DNA of 35,017 nucleotides, taken from Gallionella sp. Its GTDB lineage: Bacteria; Pseudomonadota; Gammaproteobacteria; Burkholderiales; Gallionellaceae. The translations under genes and the position numbers were made by a program. The notes under the pieces are model-generated. The model saw only the letters and a list, made by a program, of their open reading frames with translations. It had not been told where the DNA came from and did not search any database. Where the stretch lies: positions 1 to 35,017 of the forward strand of contig JABEVG010000083.1 of the NCBI GenBank assembly GCA_013044075.1, given 5' to 3'. This document shows, one piece after another, positions 1-8,804 of the stretch. Numbering within the stretch: the first letter of the stretch is position 1; each line of letters opens with the position of its first letter.

Positions 1-759
1 AGGCCCGCGTTGTCGATGATCATGCGCGCCGAGCAACGCGGCGAGATCAAGCCCGGTGATACGCTGATCGAGGCGACCAGCGGTAATACCGGTATCGCGT
101 TGGCGATGGCGGCCGCGATGCGCGGCTACAAGATGATCTTGGTGATGCCGGAAAACCAAAGTGAGGAACGCAAGCAGACCATGCGTGCGTTCGGTGCGCA
201 GCTGGTTCTGACGGCTAAAGAAGGCAGTATGGAACTGGCGCGCGATACCGCAGAAAAGATGCGCGATACCGGGGTCGGGATCATCCTTGATCAGTTCGCC
301 AATCCCGATAATCCGCGCTCGCATTACGAAGGCACTGCTCCGGAAATCTGGCGCGACACACAAGGCAAGCTCACGCACTTCATCAGTAGCATGGGTACGA
401 CGGGAACGATCATGGGCTGCTCTCGTTTCTTCAAAGAACAGAATCCCAACATTCAAATCATTGGCGTGCAACCGGAAGAGGGCGCGCAGATTCCCGGTAT
501 ACGCAAATGGTCAGCGGCTTATCTGCCGAAAATATATAGCGAAAAATCCGTCGACAAATTGGAGTATGTGAGCCAAGGTGAAGCGGAAGTCATGACGCGC
601 CGCTTGGCTTGCGAGGAGGGGATTTTTTGCGGGACTTCTTCGGGCGGTGCGTTGAGCGTCGCATTGCGCATCTCACAAGAAGTTGAGCATGCCGTCATCG
701 CGTTCATCGTGTGTGACCGAGGAGACCGGTATCTTTCCACGGGTGTGTTTGCTGTATGA
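1..759 (+). CDS. cysM: Cysteine synthase B (O-acetylserine sulfhydrylase B), 5' truncated
   Basis: PLP-dependent enzyme that makes cysteine from O-acetylserine and sulfide or thiosulfate in the cytoplasm. The frame is open from base 1 (RPALSMIMRAEQRG...), so the gene starts outside the window. The missing N-terminus should hold the PLP-binding lysine, which in this family lies just before the visible RPALSMI segment. Visible family motifs are EATSGNTGIALA (substrate-binding loop), SSMGTTGTIMG and GIFCGTSSGGA (phosphate-binding loop). The end CDRGDRYLSTGVF is typical of CysM/CysK. It stops about 95 bp before the FimV-like gene on the same strand. CysM rather than CysK is chosen from the overall motif style, and that choice is moderately secure. 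Confidence 0.93.
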   Translation, partial: RPALSMIMRAEQRGEIKPGDTLIEATSGNTGIALAMAAAMRGYKMILVMPENQSEERKQTMRAFGAQLVLTAKEGSMELARDTAEKMRDTGVGIILDQFANPDNPRSHYEGTAPEIWRDTQGKLTHFISSMGTTGTIMGCSRFFKEQNPNIQIIGVQPEEGAQIPGIRKWSAAYLPKIYSEKSVDKLEYVSQGEAEVMTRRLACEEGIFCGTSSGGALSVALRISQEVEHAVIAFIVCDRGDRYLSTGVFAV

Positions 760-854
760 CGAAGCGTATCGCAGGGATGTTGGGTTACAATGAACCGACA
801 TAAGTGTTAAGCGGGTTTGGGCACGCCAATAACAAAAAATACAATTGCTGGTAA

Positions 855-2426
855 ATGAGGAAATCAACCGAAACTCAACGAAATCGCGTCCGTAAGCTAT
901 GGATACTTCCCATGGTTTTTTTTGTGGCGCAGCAGAGCCACGCCTTCGGTCTGGGGGAAATTCAGGTCGATAGTTATTTGGGCGAGCCACTCAAAGCACA
1001 GGTTGATCTGATCGAACTGGCCGCCGATTATGAATCCAACCTGAAGGTGCGTTTAGCCAGCCCTGAAGAATATAAGAAGAATGGCTATGCCTATCCCTAC
1101 AACATCAAGTACAAGTTTGCGGTTGTCAATGACAACGGCAAACAGCCCAGAGTTTGGATTTCGTCGTTCCAGCCGATCGAGGAACCCTACCTGAGCTTGC
1201 TCATGGAAGTCGATTCCCCATCGGGAAAAATAATCAAGATATTCACTTTTCTGATCGATCCGGCCCCCGATCTTTTACCGGCACCCGTCGCGGTGCAACC
1301 GATACCGCCCGCTCCCGCCACCCAGGCGGGGATCGCTGCGAACGGACAGGGCTTGCCGGCGGTCGCCGTAGTTTCTCCGACTGGCGATAACGGGGGACAA
1401 CAGCGTCAGGCCGGTGCGGTCAAATCATCGAACAAAACACATGCCGCAGCGCATACGCGCAACAAGAAACCGGTATCCGGCCAGCATCACTACGTCCGCA
1501 ATCCCAATTTCGGCAAACTATCTCTGTCGCTATCGACTTCGCTGACCATATCCGGCGATGCGCCAACCTCGCCAACGGGTACAAAGGACGATAGCGATGC
1601 GCTCCAGGAAGAATTGATCGCCAAAGAAAAGACCTTGGGCGAATTGAACGCGCAAATCGCCGAAATGAAAACTGTCATCAAAGGCTTGCAAATCAAGTTG
1701 AGCTTGACCGCCGAATCGGCGGTGGGCGCACCCGATGTGCTTGCGCAGAATCGAACCGATGTTCTGCCGGTCTTGTCGGCTGTACCAGCCATTGAGCACC
1801 CCACGAAAATCATCGCGCCGGTAGTGGTTGCCGAAGTCGGCAGTGTGAACACGTTCGTCAATCTATCGAAAGAGCACGTCAGGGAATTGCTTGCCGGCTT
1901 GGTCGTCGTGTTGGGCGGGCTGGGATTCTATTGGCTGCGTAAGCGCAAGCTGGAAAGCGGTTGGATACCGCGCGGCTTGTTTGACGATGCTCATCATGCG
2001 GACTCTGGGGATGCCGAGACAGCCCCGGTCTCTGTTGTCAAAGCGGAAGGTGATACTCCGGCAGCGGGAACGGTCATGACCAAGACGGTCGCCAAAGGAG
2101 AGCAGACGATGAAAGTTCCCGTGTTCAAGGAGCATGACATCCAGTCGCCGTTGCCACCCGAATATGACCTGCTCGAAGAAGCCGATATCTATTTGCGTTT
2201 CGGGCACGACAAGTTGGCCGAAGATGTGCTGCGTGACGCGCTCAAGATTAATCCGACCAATCCCGAAATCTACATGACTTTGCTGGGTATCTTTGAGACG
2301 CGCCTTGATGCGAAGGGATTCGAGAATACCGCCTTGCGAATAAAGTCCATCGCCGATGCGGCGACATGGAAAAAAGTCGCCGAGATGGGCAAAAAACTGG
2401 ATAGGAGTAATACGCTCTACGACTAA
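855..2426 (+). CDS. fimV: FimV-like inner-membrane peptidoglycan-binding protein
   Basis: A 523-residue protein with FimV architecture. It has an N-terminal signal segment (about residues 14-30, LWILPMVFFVAQQSHA), followed by the FimV N-terminal domain (FGLGEIQVDSYLGEPLKAQV). A Pro/Ala-rich stretch and a predicted coiled coil follow (about 245-285, EELIAKEKTLGELNAQIAEM). Next come one membrane span (LLAGLVVVLGGLGFYWL, about 343-360) and a cytoplasmic C-terminus with the FimV TPR-like end (EEADIYLRFGHDKLAEDVLRD). Family knowledge: FimV organises polar type IV pilus and cell-pole assemblies through a LysM-like periplasmic part. It is shorter than the roughly 900-residue Pseudomonas FimV. It converges on the ankyrin gene with the stop codons overlapping. 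The ribosome-binding site is weak. Confidence 0.85.
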   Translation: MRKSTETQRNRVRKLWILPMVFFVAQQSHAFGLGEIQVDSYLGEPLKAQVDLIELAADYESNLKVRLASPEEYKKNGYAYPYNIKYKFAVVNDNGKQPRVWISSFQPIEEPYLSLLMEVDSPSGKIIKIFTFLIDPAPDLLPAPVAVQPIPPAPATQAGIAANGQGLPAVAVVSPTGDNGGQQRQAGAVKSSNKTHAAAHTRNKKPVSGQHHYVRNPNFGKLSLSLSTSLTISGDAPTSPTGTKDDSDALQEELIAKEKTLGELNAQIAEMKTVIKGLQIKLSLTAESAVGAPDVLAQNRTDVLPVLSAVPAIEHPTKIIAPVVVAEVGSVNTFVNLSKEHVRELLAGLVVVLGGLGFYWLRKRKLESGWIPRGLFDDAHHADSGDAETAPVSVVKAEGDTPAAGTVMTKTVAKGEQTMKVPVFKEHDIQSPLPPEYDLLEEADIYLRFGHDKLAEDVLRDALKINPTNPEIYMTLLGIFETRLDAKGFENTALRIKSIADAATWKKVAEMGKKLDRSNTLYD

Positions 2427-3379
2427 CGTTGCTCCGCTGCGGACAACAGCAGTTTGACGGCCAGATCGTGTTTGTTTTTGATGGCGAGCTGCACTGCCGT
2501 CTCCCCGTCCAGATTCTTCATGCCCGAGTCTGCCAGATGCGCCAGCAACGGTCTGATGATTTCCGTGTAACCCGCTGCGGCGGCTGTGTGCAAGGCCGTG
2601 TTGCCATTTTGAGCCTCAATATTCAGATTCGCCCCGTGATTGATGAGCAGCATGATCATCGCCAGGTGCCGACGCGTAACTGCTTGCAGCAAGGGAGTCC
2701 AGCCGAAGTTGCTGCGCGCATCGACATCGGCATGGTTTTTTAGCAGGAGCGTCGCGCAATCCACCTGTCCCGCGAATGCCGCCCAATGCAGTGCGGTGTT
2801 ACCACCGGTATCAACGGCAAACACATTCGCATCCTGCATGAGCAACCGTTCCAGTGTTTCATGGTGACCGTAGAACGCGGCAAGCATGAGTGCGGTCCAG
2901 CCCCGTTCATTGCGAATTTCTGTGCCTACACCCGCATCCAGGAAAAGGTCGACGATGGCGCACTGGCCTGATTCGGAAGCGTGCAAGTATCCTTCCGGCG
3001 AACAGACACCACCGAGTGCTTCTATGCGTACCCGGAAGCTTGCAGGCGGCTCTGTCCATGCATCAATCTGGTTGGGGGTGGTACTGGCGGCATAGCCCGT
3101 GAATGAGCCGGAGGCGACTTCCCACACATCGGTCTTTTGATCGTCCGAATGGTGCGCCGCGTGTACCAGACTCAAATGCACGATCTCTGCGGCAACGTCC
3201 TGGGGAAACCCCGCACGGTCGCCGCGTTTATCGACGACCAGCTCCATGAAATAATCGCCGATGTCGGGAGCGTCCCACAGTGACATGATCTTGCCGAATA
3301 TCCGTGGATATTTAGCTTCAAGCGCGTGGGGATAGTCTTCCGTTTTCCCCCCAAGTATTTTCAGTAACCTTTGATCCAT
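2423..3379 (-). CDS. Ankyrin-repeat protein
   Basis: A 318-residue protein. The N-terminal 120 residues match no domain I recognise. From about residue 125 onward it is a chain of about five ankyrin repeats, for example GWTALMLAAFYGHHETLERL, GNTALHWAAFAGQVDCATLL, GWTPLLQAVTRRHLAMIMLL and GNTALHTAAAAGYTEIIRPL. No signal peptide is visible, so it is probably a cytoplasmic protein-protein interaction module. It starts 15 bp after the amidase stop on the same strand and is probably the last gene of the tsaE-amiC transcript. Its stop overlaps the convergent fimV stop. The partner and function cannot be read from the sequence. Confidence 0.85.
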   Translation of the reverse strand: MDQRLLKILGGKTEDYPHALEAKYPRIFGKIMSLWDAPDIGDYFMELVVDKRGDRAGFPQDVAAEIVHLSLVHAAHHSDDQKTDVWEVASGSFTGYAASTTPNQIDAWTEPPASFRVRIEALGGVCSPEGYLHASESGQCAIVDLFLDAGVGTEIRNERGWTALMLAAFYGHHETLERLLMQDANVFAVDTGGNTALHWAAFAGQVDCATLLLKNHADVDARSNFGWTPLLQAVTRRHLAMIMLLINHGANLNIEAQNGNTALHTAAAAGYTEIIRPLLAHLADSGMKNLDGETAVQLAIKNKHDLAVKLLLSAAEQR

Positions 3380-3394
3380 GGATGCGCTTGACCT

Positions 3395-4675
3395 CTAATT
3401 TGTCTGTGCGAGTTTGGGCTTGGACAGGGCCGGATTCTGCGCAAAATAACGTTTGATGCCCCCGAGTACCGCTTGCGCCAACTTGTCCTGGTACGCCGAG
3501 TCGTTGAGTCGGCTTTCCTCGTCCGGGTTGCTGATGAAGGCGGTCTCGACCAGGATGGAAGGGATGTCCGGGGATTTGAGTACGGCGAACCCGGCCTGTT
3601 CCACATGTCCGCGATGCAGGTCGTTGATGTTGGACAATTCCCCCAGCACATATTTGGCGAGCTTCATGCTGTCATTGATGGTGGCGGTCTGAGACAAGTC
3701 GAGCAGGGTACGCGCCAGATAGGGGTCTTTGATATCGAGGTTCACACCGCCGATCAAATCGGCCTCGTTTTCTTTCTTCGCCAACCAGCGTGCCGCCGTG
3801 CTGGTCGCGCCATGCTCGGAGAGCGCGAACACCGAAGAACCTCGTGCGTTGGGTTTGATAAAGGCATCGGCATGGATGGACACGAAGAGATCGGCATTGG
3901 CCTTGCGCGCCTTGACGACCCGCCCGCCCAACGGAATAAAGTAATCACCATCGCGTATCAACACCCCGCGCATGTTGGGCGTGTCATCCACCAGGGCTTT
4001 GACTTTACGTGCGATGGCGAGCGTGACATCTTTTTCGTGCGTGCCCCTGCGTCCGTGCGCGCCCGGATCCTCGCCGCCATGACCGGCATCGATCGCAATG
4101 ATTAGAGTACGGGCGCGCATTTCCGGGATGCCGTTGGGGCCGGGTTTGGGGGCGGCGACAACAGGAGCGGATTGCGGTACGTCGATATGCGTCGCCGTCG
4201 CCACGGGTTCGGTGATCTGGGGCGAACTCGCGGCGGACTCCAACAAGGCCATCATCGGATCCACCGGATGCACCGGGTAGATGTCCAGCACCATGCGGTA
4301 TGCATATTCCCCCACCGGCTTGAGGTCGAACAATTGCGGTTTGACCTCCGCTTTCAAATCGAACACCAGGCGCACGATGCCGGGCTTGAACCGGCCGATA
4401 CGCAAACTCCTGATGTAAGGATCATCCGCGCCGATCTTGCCGGTGAGCTGGTTGAGCGTGTCGTTGATATCAACGTCTTCCAGGTCGACCACCAGACGAT
4501 CCGGATTGTTGATTGTGAACAGGTTGTGGCGTATCGACTGTTTAGATTCGATGGTCAGCCGGGTGTAATCCTGTGCCGGCCAGATACGTGTCGAACTGAT
4601 GGACACACCGGCTTCGGCCGCATTGAGCCAGAGCAGCATGGCCAGCGCGGCCAGTTTTACAAACATGTCAGGCAT
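3395..4675 (-). CDS. amiC: N-acetylmuramoyl-L-alanine amidase (AmiC type)
   Basis: Periplasmic zinc amidase that cleaves the stem peptide from MurNAc during daughter-cell separation. From the ATG at 4675 it is 426 residues. It has a signal peptide (FVKLAALAMLLWLNAAEAG), an AMIN domain (about 25-130) that targets septal peptidoglycan, a linker, and an Amidase_3 catalytic domain (about 190-410). Likely zinc ligands and catalytic residues are visible: His in IAIDAGHGGEDPG, Glu in RGTHEKD, His in LFVSIHADA and Glu in SILVETAFISN. The frame is open further upstream, but that stretch lacks signal-peptide character and lies inside tsaE. An ATG at 4666 is an alternative start. The start overlaps the end of tsaE, which indicates translational coupling. 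Confidence 0.93.
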   Translation of the reverse strand: MPDMFVKLAALAMLLWLNAAEAGVSISSTRIWPAQDYTRLTIESKQSIRHNLFTINNPDRLVVDLEDVDINDTLNQLTGKIGADDPYIRSLRIGRFKPGIVRLVFDLKAEVKPQLFDLKPVGEYAYRMVLDIYPVHPVDPMMALLESAASSPQITEPVATATHIDVPQSAPVVAAPKPGPNGIPEMRARTLIIAIDAGHGGEDPGAHGRRGTHEKDVTLAIARKVKALVDDTPNMRGVLIRDGDYFIPLGGRVVKARKANADLFVSIHADAFIKPNARGSSVFALSEHGATSTAARWLAKKENEADLIGGVNLDIKDPYLARTLLDLSQTATINDSMKLAKYVLGELSNINDLHRGHVEQAGFAVLKSPDIPSILVETAFISNPDEESRLNDSAYQDKLAQAVLGGIKRYFAQNPALSKPKLAQTN

Positions 4676-5094
4676 TGTTCGCCCAATTTGCTTTTGGCAT
4701 CGATATTCAATTCGCGTCCTTCGTCCAATATGGTGAACCGCACATCCAGGTCGGCTGGAGGCAAGCAGCCCCGTGCCTGTTCCGGCCATTCGATCAGGAA
4801 GATATTTCCCGCATCGAACTCATCGTCAAAGCCTGCACTTTGCCATTCTTCGGGGCTGTTCAACCGGTACAGGTCAAAATGGCGCAGCTCCAACTCGCCG
4901 ATCCGATACGTTTCCAGCAAAGTATAAGTGGGGCTTTTCACCCGACCGCTATGGCCCAGCGCATTCAGGATGCCGCGCACCAGAGTCGTCTTGCCCGCGC
5001 CCAAATCTCCGTGCAGGTAGATCACCAGGCCGGGTTTGATCGCGGCGGCCAGGCGTCGCGCGAAGTCAAAGGTCGCATTTTCACCGGCGAGCAT
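4657..5094 (-). CDS. tsaE: tRNA threonylcarbamoyladenosine biosynthesis ATPase TsaE
   Basis: A 145-residue cytoplasmic ATPase. With TsaB and TsaD it installs N6-threonylcarbamoyladenosine at A37 of ANN-decoding tRNAs. Walker A is clear (YLHGDLGAGKTTLVRG, residues about 27-42). The family motifs SPTYTLLETY, HFDLYRL and FLIEWPEQA follow. The start is placed at the ATG at 5094 because this gives the usual family length of about 150. The open frame upstream runs antisense through queG and lacks family character. The 3' end overlaps the amiC start. The gene is divergent from queG with only 27 bp between start codons, so the two promoters must overlap each other or the neighbouring genes. Confidence 0.95.
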   Translation of the reverse strand: MLAGENATFDFARRLAAAIKPGLVIYLHGDLGAGKTTLVRGILNALGHSGRVKSPTYTLLETYRIGELELRHFDLYRLNSPEEWQSAGFDDEFDAGNIFLIEWPEQARGCLPPADLDVRFTILDEGRELNIDAKSKLGEQCLTCL

Positions 5095-5121
5095 GAGGGT
5101 GATTCCGCTATCATCGGCACT

Positions 5122-6207
5122 ATGCAAATCGACTATCCTCAACAGACACACTACGTTGCGCTCAACCGGCAGATCAATCTTTGGGCGGCGGAGCTGGGTT
5201 TTCAAGCTGTGGGTATCAGCGATACCCATCTGGCAGAAGCCGAATCCGGTCTGCTGCAATGGCTGGCAGAGGGGCGGCATGGCGAGCTGGATTATATGGC
5301 AAAACATGGCTTGAAACGCACCCGCCCGAGCGAGCTGGTACCGGGCACGTTGCGGGTGATTTCGCTGCGCATGAATTACTTGCCAGCGGGGGCGCAGGAC
5401 AGCTGGAACGTCTTGGAAAATGGCGAGCGCGCCTTCATTTCGCGCTACGCGCTGGGGCGTGATTACCACAAGGTGATGCGCAATCGTTTGGCAAAATTGG
5501 CGGAAAAGATACGCGCCGCCGTCGCGGGATTCGAGGGCAGGGTATTTACCGATAGCGCGCCTGTCATGGAAGTCGAATTGGCGCGCAAGACCCGCTTGGG
5601 CTGGCGTGGCAAACATACTTTGCTGCTGGACCGCGAGCATGGCTCATGGTTCTTCCTCGGCGAGATATATGTAAATCTGCCGCTGCCAATTGATGAACCC
5701 CACGCGGAGCATTGCGGGACGTGCAGTCGCTGCATCGATATTTGCCCGACACAAGCGATCATCGCCCCCTATAAACTGGATGCGCGCCGCTGCATCTCTT
5801 ACCTGACGATAGAACTCAAAGGCAGTATCCCGATAGAGCTGCGCCCGCTGATCGGCAATCGTATCTACGGTTGCGATGACTGCCAGCTGGTGTGTCCGTG
5901 GAACGGTTTCGCGCAAACCACCGTCGAGCCTGATTTTGCGGTGCGCAACGGACTCGATGATGTGTCGCTGGCGGAATTGTTTGCCTGGGAAGAAGCGGAT
6001 TTCAATGCCAAGCTGGCGGGCAGTGCGATCTATCGCATCGGCCATATCCAATGGTTGCGTAACATCGCCGTGGCCTTGGGCAACGCGCCGACACATTCCG
6101 ACATCATGGCGGCACTCGAAACACGTGCGCACCATCCTTCCGACTTGGTGCGTGAGCATGTGGCGTGGGCCATCCTGCAACAGGTCCGCAAAGGTGGAAG
6201 CCACTGA
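5122..6207 (+). CDS. queG: Epoxyqueuosine reductase QueG
   Basis: Iron-sulfur and cobalamin-dependent enzyme that reduces epoxyqueuosine to queuosine in tRNA, the last step of queuosine synthesis. It is 361 residues from the ATG at 5122. The N-terminal DUF1730-type region includes SRYALGRDYHKVMRNRLAKL and the motif DSAPVMEVELA. Two 4Fe-4S clusters are indicated by CGTCSRCIDICP (Cys198, 201, 204, 208) together with the later RRC and CDDCQLVCPWN cysteines. The C-terminal part (RIGHIQWLRNIAVALGNAP...) looks like a HEAT-type helical repeat. It is divergent from tsaE. A second in-frame opening upstream is antisense to tsaE and is not used. Confidence 0.95.
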   Translation: MQIDYPQQTHYVALNRQINLWAAELGFQAVGISDTHLAEAESGLLQWLAEGRHGELDYMAKHGLKRTRPSELVPGTLRVISLRMNYLPAGAQDSWNVLENGERAFISRYALGRDYHKVMRNRLAKLAEKIRAAVAGFEGRVFTDSAPVMEVELARKTRLGWRGKHTLLLDREHGSWFFLGEIYVNLPLPIDEPHAEHCGTCSRCIDICPTQAIIAPYKLDARRCISYLTIELKGSIPIELRPLIGNRIYGCDDCQLVCPWNGFAQTTVEPDFAVRNGLDDVSLAELFAWEEADFNAKLAGSAIYRIGHIQWLRNIAVALGNAPTHSDIMAALETRAHHPSDLVREHVAWAILQQVRKGGSH

Positions 6208-6322
6208 AATTGTCCTGCATGTCCTGCACGCCAATCAGCTCAAGCCGGACAGCCGCCGCGTTTCCTAGTAGAATGACCGGCAACAAGATTAATAAAAATC
6301 GTAAAAAGGCAAAAGTTTAGTC

Positions 6323-8797
6323 ATGAGTACCCCCAAGAAACCCGCTTCCACACCGTTTGTTCGTTCCGATCAGCTTACCTTCGAGCAATTGTTGTCCAAC
6401 CACATCATGTACACCGAGGGAAAACTCGCCAAGACCGCTACCGAACGGGATTGGTTTGAAGCTGCGGCTCATTCCGTGCGGGATCATTTGATCGAGAAGT
6501 CGTCCCAGACCATAGACGACAACTACGCACAGGATCCGAAACGGGTCTATTACCTGTCGCTGGAATTCTTGATCGGCCGGACACTGTCCAATGCTGCGCT
6601 GAACCTGGGAGTCGAGCCGGCATTGCGTGAGGGCTTGAAGTCCCTCGGACAGGAGTTGGAAACCGTCGAAGAAATGGAGACAGACGCCGCGCTGGGTAAC
6701 GGCGGTTTAGGCAGGTTGGCCGCGTGTTTCCTGGATTCCATGGCGACCCTGGATCTGCCGGGCATGGGTTATGGCATACGCTATGAATACGGCATGTTCA
6801 ATCAGCGCATCGAAAATAATCAGCAGATCGAATATCCGGATAACTGGTTGCGTTACGGCAATCCGTGGGAGTTCCAACGCCCCGAGCGTTTGTATCCGGT
6901 CAGATTCATGGGGCACGTGGTCAATCTGACGACAGGAAAAGGCAAGACCGAATGTCACTGGGTGGATAGCGACACAGTGATGGCGATGGCCTACGACGTG
7001 CCAATTCCGGGCTACAGTACCAACACTGTTAACAATCTGCGCCTATGGGCTGCCAAGGCACCGCGCGAGTTTGATTTGGATTCGTTCAACGCGGGTGATT
7101 ATATCGGCGCAGTGCAGGAGAAAGAGGTTGTTGAAAGCCTGTCCAAAGTGCTCTATCCGAATGACAGTTCGGCGATGGGCAAAGAGCTGCGTCTCAGACA
7201 GGAATATTTTTTCGTTTCCGCATCGATCCAGGACATCCTGCATCGTTTCTTGTCCGATCACGACGATCTGTCACTGTTGCCGGATAAGGTCGCCATCCAG
7301 TTGAACGATACCCACCCGGCTATCGGCGTAGCGGAGTTGATGTATCAACTGGTCGATGTACATCATGTGCCGTGGATCAAGGCATGGAAGATCACCACCC
7401 AGGTGTTCTCGTACACCAACCACACCCTGATGCCGGAAGCGTTGGAGACCTGGTCGGTGGCAAAATTCGAGCGCGTGTTGCCGCGCCATCTGCAAATCAT
7501 TTACCAGATCAACCACGATTTTCTGGCGCAGGTGAATCACCAATTCCCCGGGGACACGGATCTGCTCCGGCGGGTTTCCATCATCGACGAGAGCAACGGA
7601 CGACGTGTGCGCATGGCCTATCTGGCCATCATCGGTAGTCATACCGTGAACGGCGTGGCAGCGATACACAGCGATCTGTTGAAGACGACGTTGTTCGCCG
7701 ACTTTCACCGGATATATCCCGCGAAGTTCATCAACGTGACCAATGGTATCACCCCACGGCGCTGGCTCAATCAGGCCAACCCGAAACTATCCGAACTGAT
7801 CGCCTCGCGTATCGGCAACGGTTTCGTGCAGGATCTGGCGCAACTCCAGGGGCTGGTTCCCTATGCCGAGGATGCCGAGTTCCGCAAGCAGTTCCGCGCG
7901 GTCAAACAGGCCAACAAGATTCACCTCGCGCACATCATCGAAAAAAAGACGGGGATCATCGTCAACCCCGATTCACTGTTCGATGTGCAGATCAAACGTA
8001 TCCACGAATACAAACGTCAGCTACTGAATGTGCTGCATGTCGTTACACTGTACAACCGCATCCGGTCCGGCCAAACACAAGGCATCACAGCGCGCACGGT
8101 GATCTTTGCGGGTAAGGCCGCGCCGGGCTACAAGACCGCCAAATTGATCATTCGCCTGATCAACGATGTGGCCAGCATCATCAATAATGACCCGGCCGTG
8201 GGTGGTCTGTTGAAAGTGGTGTTCTACCCGAACTACGATGTCTCGTCGGCGGAGAAGATATTTCCCGCCAGCGATCTTTCAGAGCAGATCTCGACCGCAG
8301 GCACCGAAGCTTCCGGCACGGGCAACATGAAAATGGCACTCAACGGTGCGCTCACCATAGGTACGCTGGACGGGGCGAATATCGAGATCGGCGAAGAGGT
8401 CGGCGCGGATAATATTTTCATCTTCGGTCTGACCACCCCGGAAGTCGCCGGTTTGCGCGCGCGCGGCTACAACCCCAGTGTGCATTACCACAACAACGCC
8501 GAGTTGCGATTGGTATTGGAAATGATAGGCAATGGTTTCTTCTCGGTGGAAGAGCCGGACCGCTACCGCGCGCTCTACGACAACCTGACCCAGCATGGCG
8601 ACCACTATATGCTGCAAGCCGATTACGCGAGCTACGTTGCCACCCAGGAACAAGTCAGTGCGTTGTATCGTGACCAGGAAGAATGGACGCGCCGTGCCAT
8701 TCTCAACGTGGCGCGCATGGGCAAGTTCTCCAGTGATCGCACCATCCGTGAATATGCAGACAAGGTGTGGAAGGTCAAACATAACCTATCCAAATAA
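6323..8797 (+). CDS. glgP: Glycogen/maltodextrin phosphorylase
   Basis: GT35 enzyme that releases glucose-1-phosphate from alpha-1,4-glucan ends. It is 824 residues, the normal length. Diagnostic segments include VYYLSLEFLIGRTLSNAALN near residue 80, DAALGNGGLGRLAACFLDSM, and the PLP site EASGTGNMKMALNGALTIG with the Schiff-base lysine at about residue 670. QLNDTHPAIGVAELMYQL is also conserved. It lacks any added starch-binding domain. It is first in a + strand series with glk (8 bp downstream) and glgA, so the product can be moved into glycolysis or back to ADP-glucose. The 115 bp upstream hold no clear promoter I can name. Confidence 0.97.
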   Translation: MSTPKKPASTPFVRSDQLTFEQLLSNHIMYTEGKLAKTATERDWFEAAAHSVRDHLIEKSSQTIDDNYAQDPKRVYYLSLEFLIGRTLSNAALNLGVEPALREGLKSLGQELETVEEMETDAALGNGGLGRLAACFLDSMATLDLPGMGYGIRYEYGMFNQRIENNQQIEYPDNWLRYGNPWEFQRPERLYPVRFMGHVVNLTTGKGKTECHWVDSDTVMAMAYDVPIPGYSTNTVNNLRLWAAKAPREFDLDSFNAGDYIGAVQEKEVVESLSKVLYPNDSSAMGKELRLRQEYFFVSASIQDILHRFLSDHDDLSLLPDKVAIQLNDTHPAIGVAELMYQLVDVHHVPWIKAWKITTQVFSYTNHTLMPEALETWSVAKFERVLPRHLQIIYQINHDFLAQVNHQFPGDTDLLRRVSIIDESNGRRVRMAYLAIIGSHTVNGVAAIHSDLLKTTLFADFHRIYPAKFINVTNGITPRRWLNQANPKLSELIASRIGNGFVQDLAQLQGLVPYAEDAEFRKQFRAVKQANKIHLAHIIEKKTGIIVNPDSLFDVQIKRIHEYKRQLLNVLHVVTLYNRIRSGQTQGITARTVIFAGKAAPGYKTAKLIIRLINDVASIINNDPAVGGLLKVVFYPNYDVSSAEKIFPASDLSEQISTAGTEASGTGNMKMALNGALTIGTLDGANIEIGEEVGADNIFIFGLTTPEVAGLRARGYNPSVHYHNNAELRLVLEMIGNGFFSVEEPDRYRALYDNLTQHGDHYMLQADYASYVATQEQVSALYRDQEEWTRRAILNVARMGKFSSDRTIREYADKVWKVKHNLSK

Positions 8798-8804
8798 TGG
8801 TTGA

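Noticed and set aside
4676-4789. Longer amiC start at 4789
   Set aside because: The extra 38 residues lie inside tsaE and precede a proper signal peptide; a periplasmic amidase should start at the signal sequence.
4676-5121. Upstream extension of queG and antisense frame over tsaE
   Set aside because: The tsaE Walker A and family motifs on the other strand are decisive, and QueG family sequence begins at the ATG at 5122.
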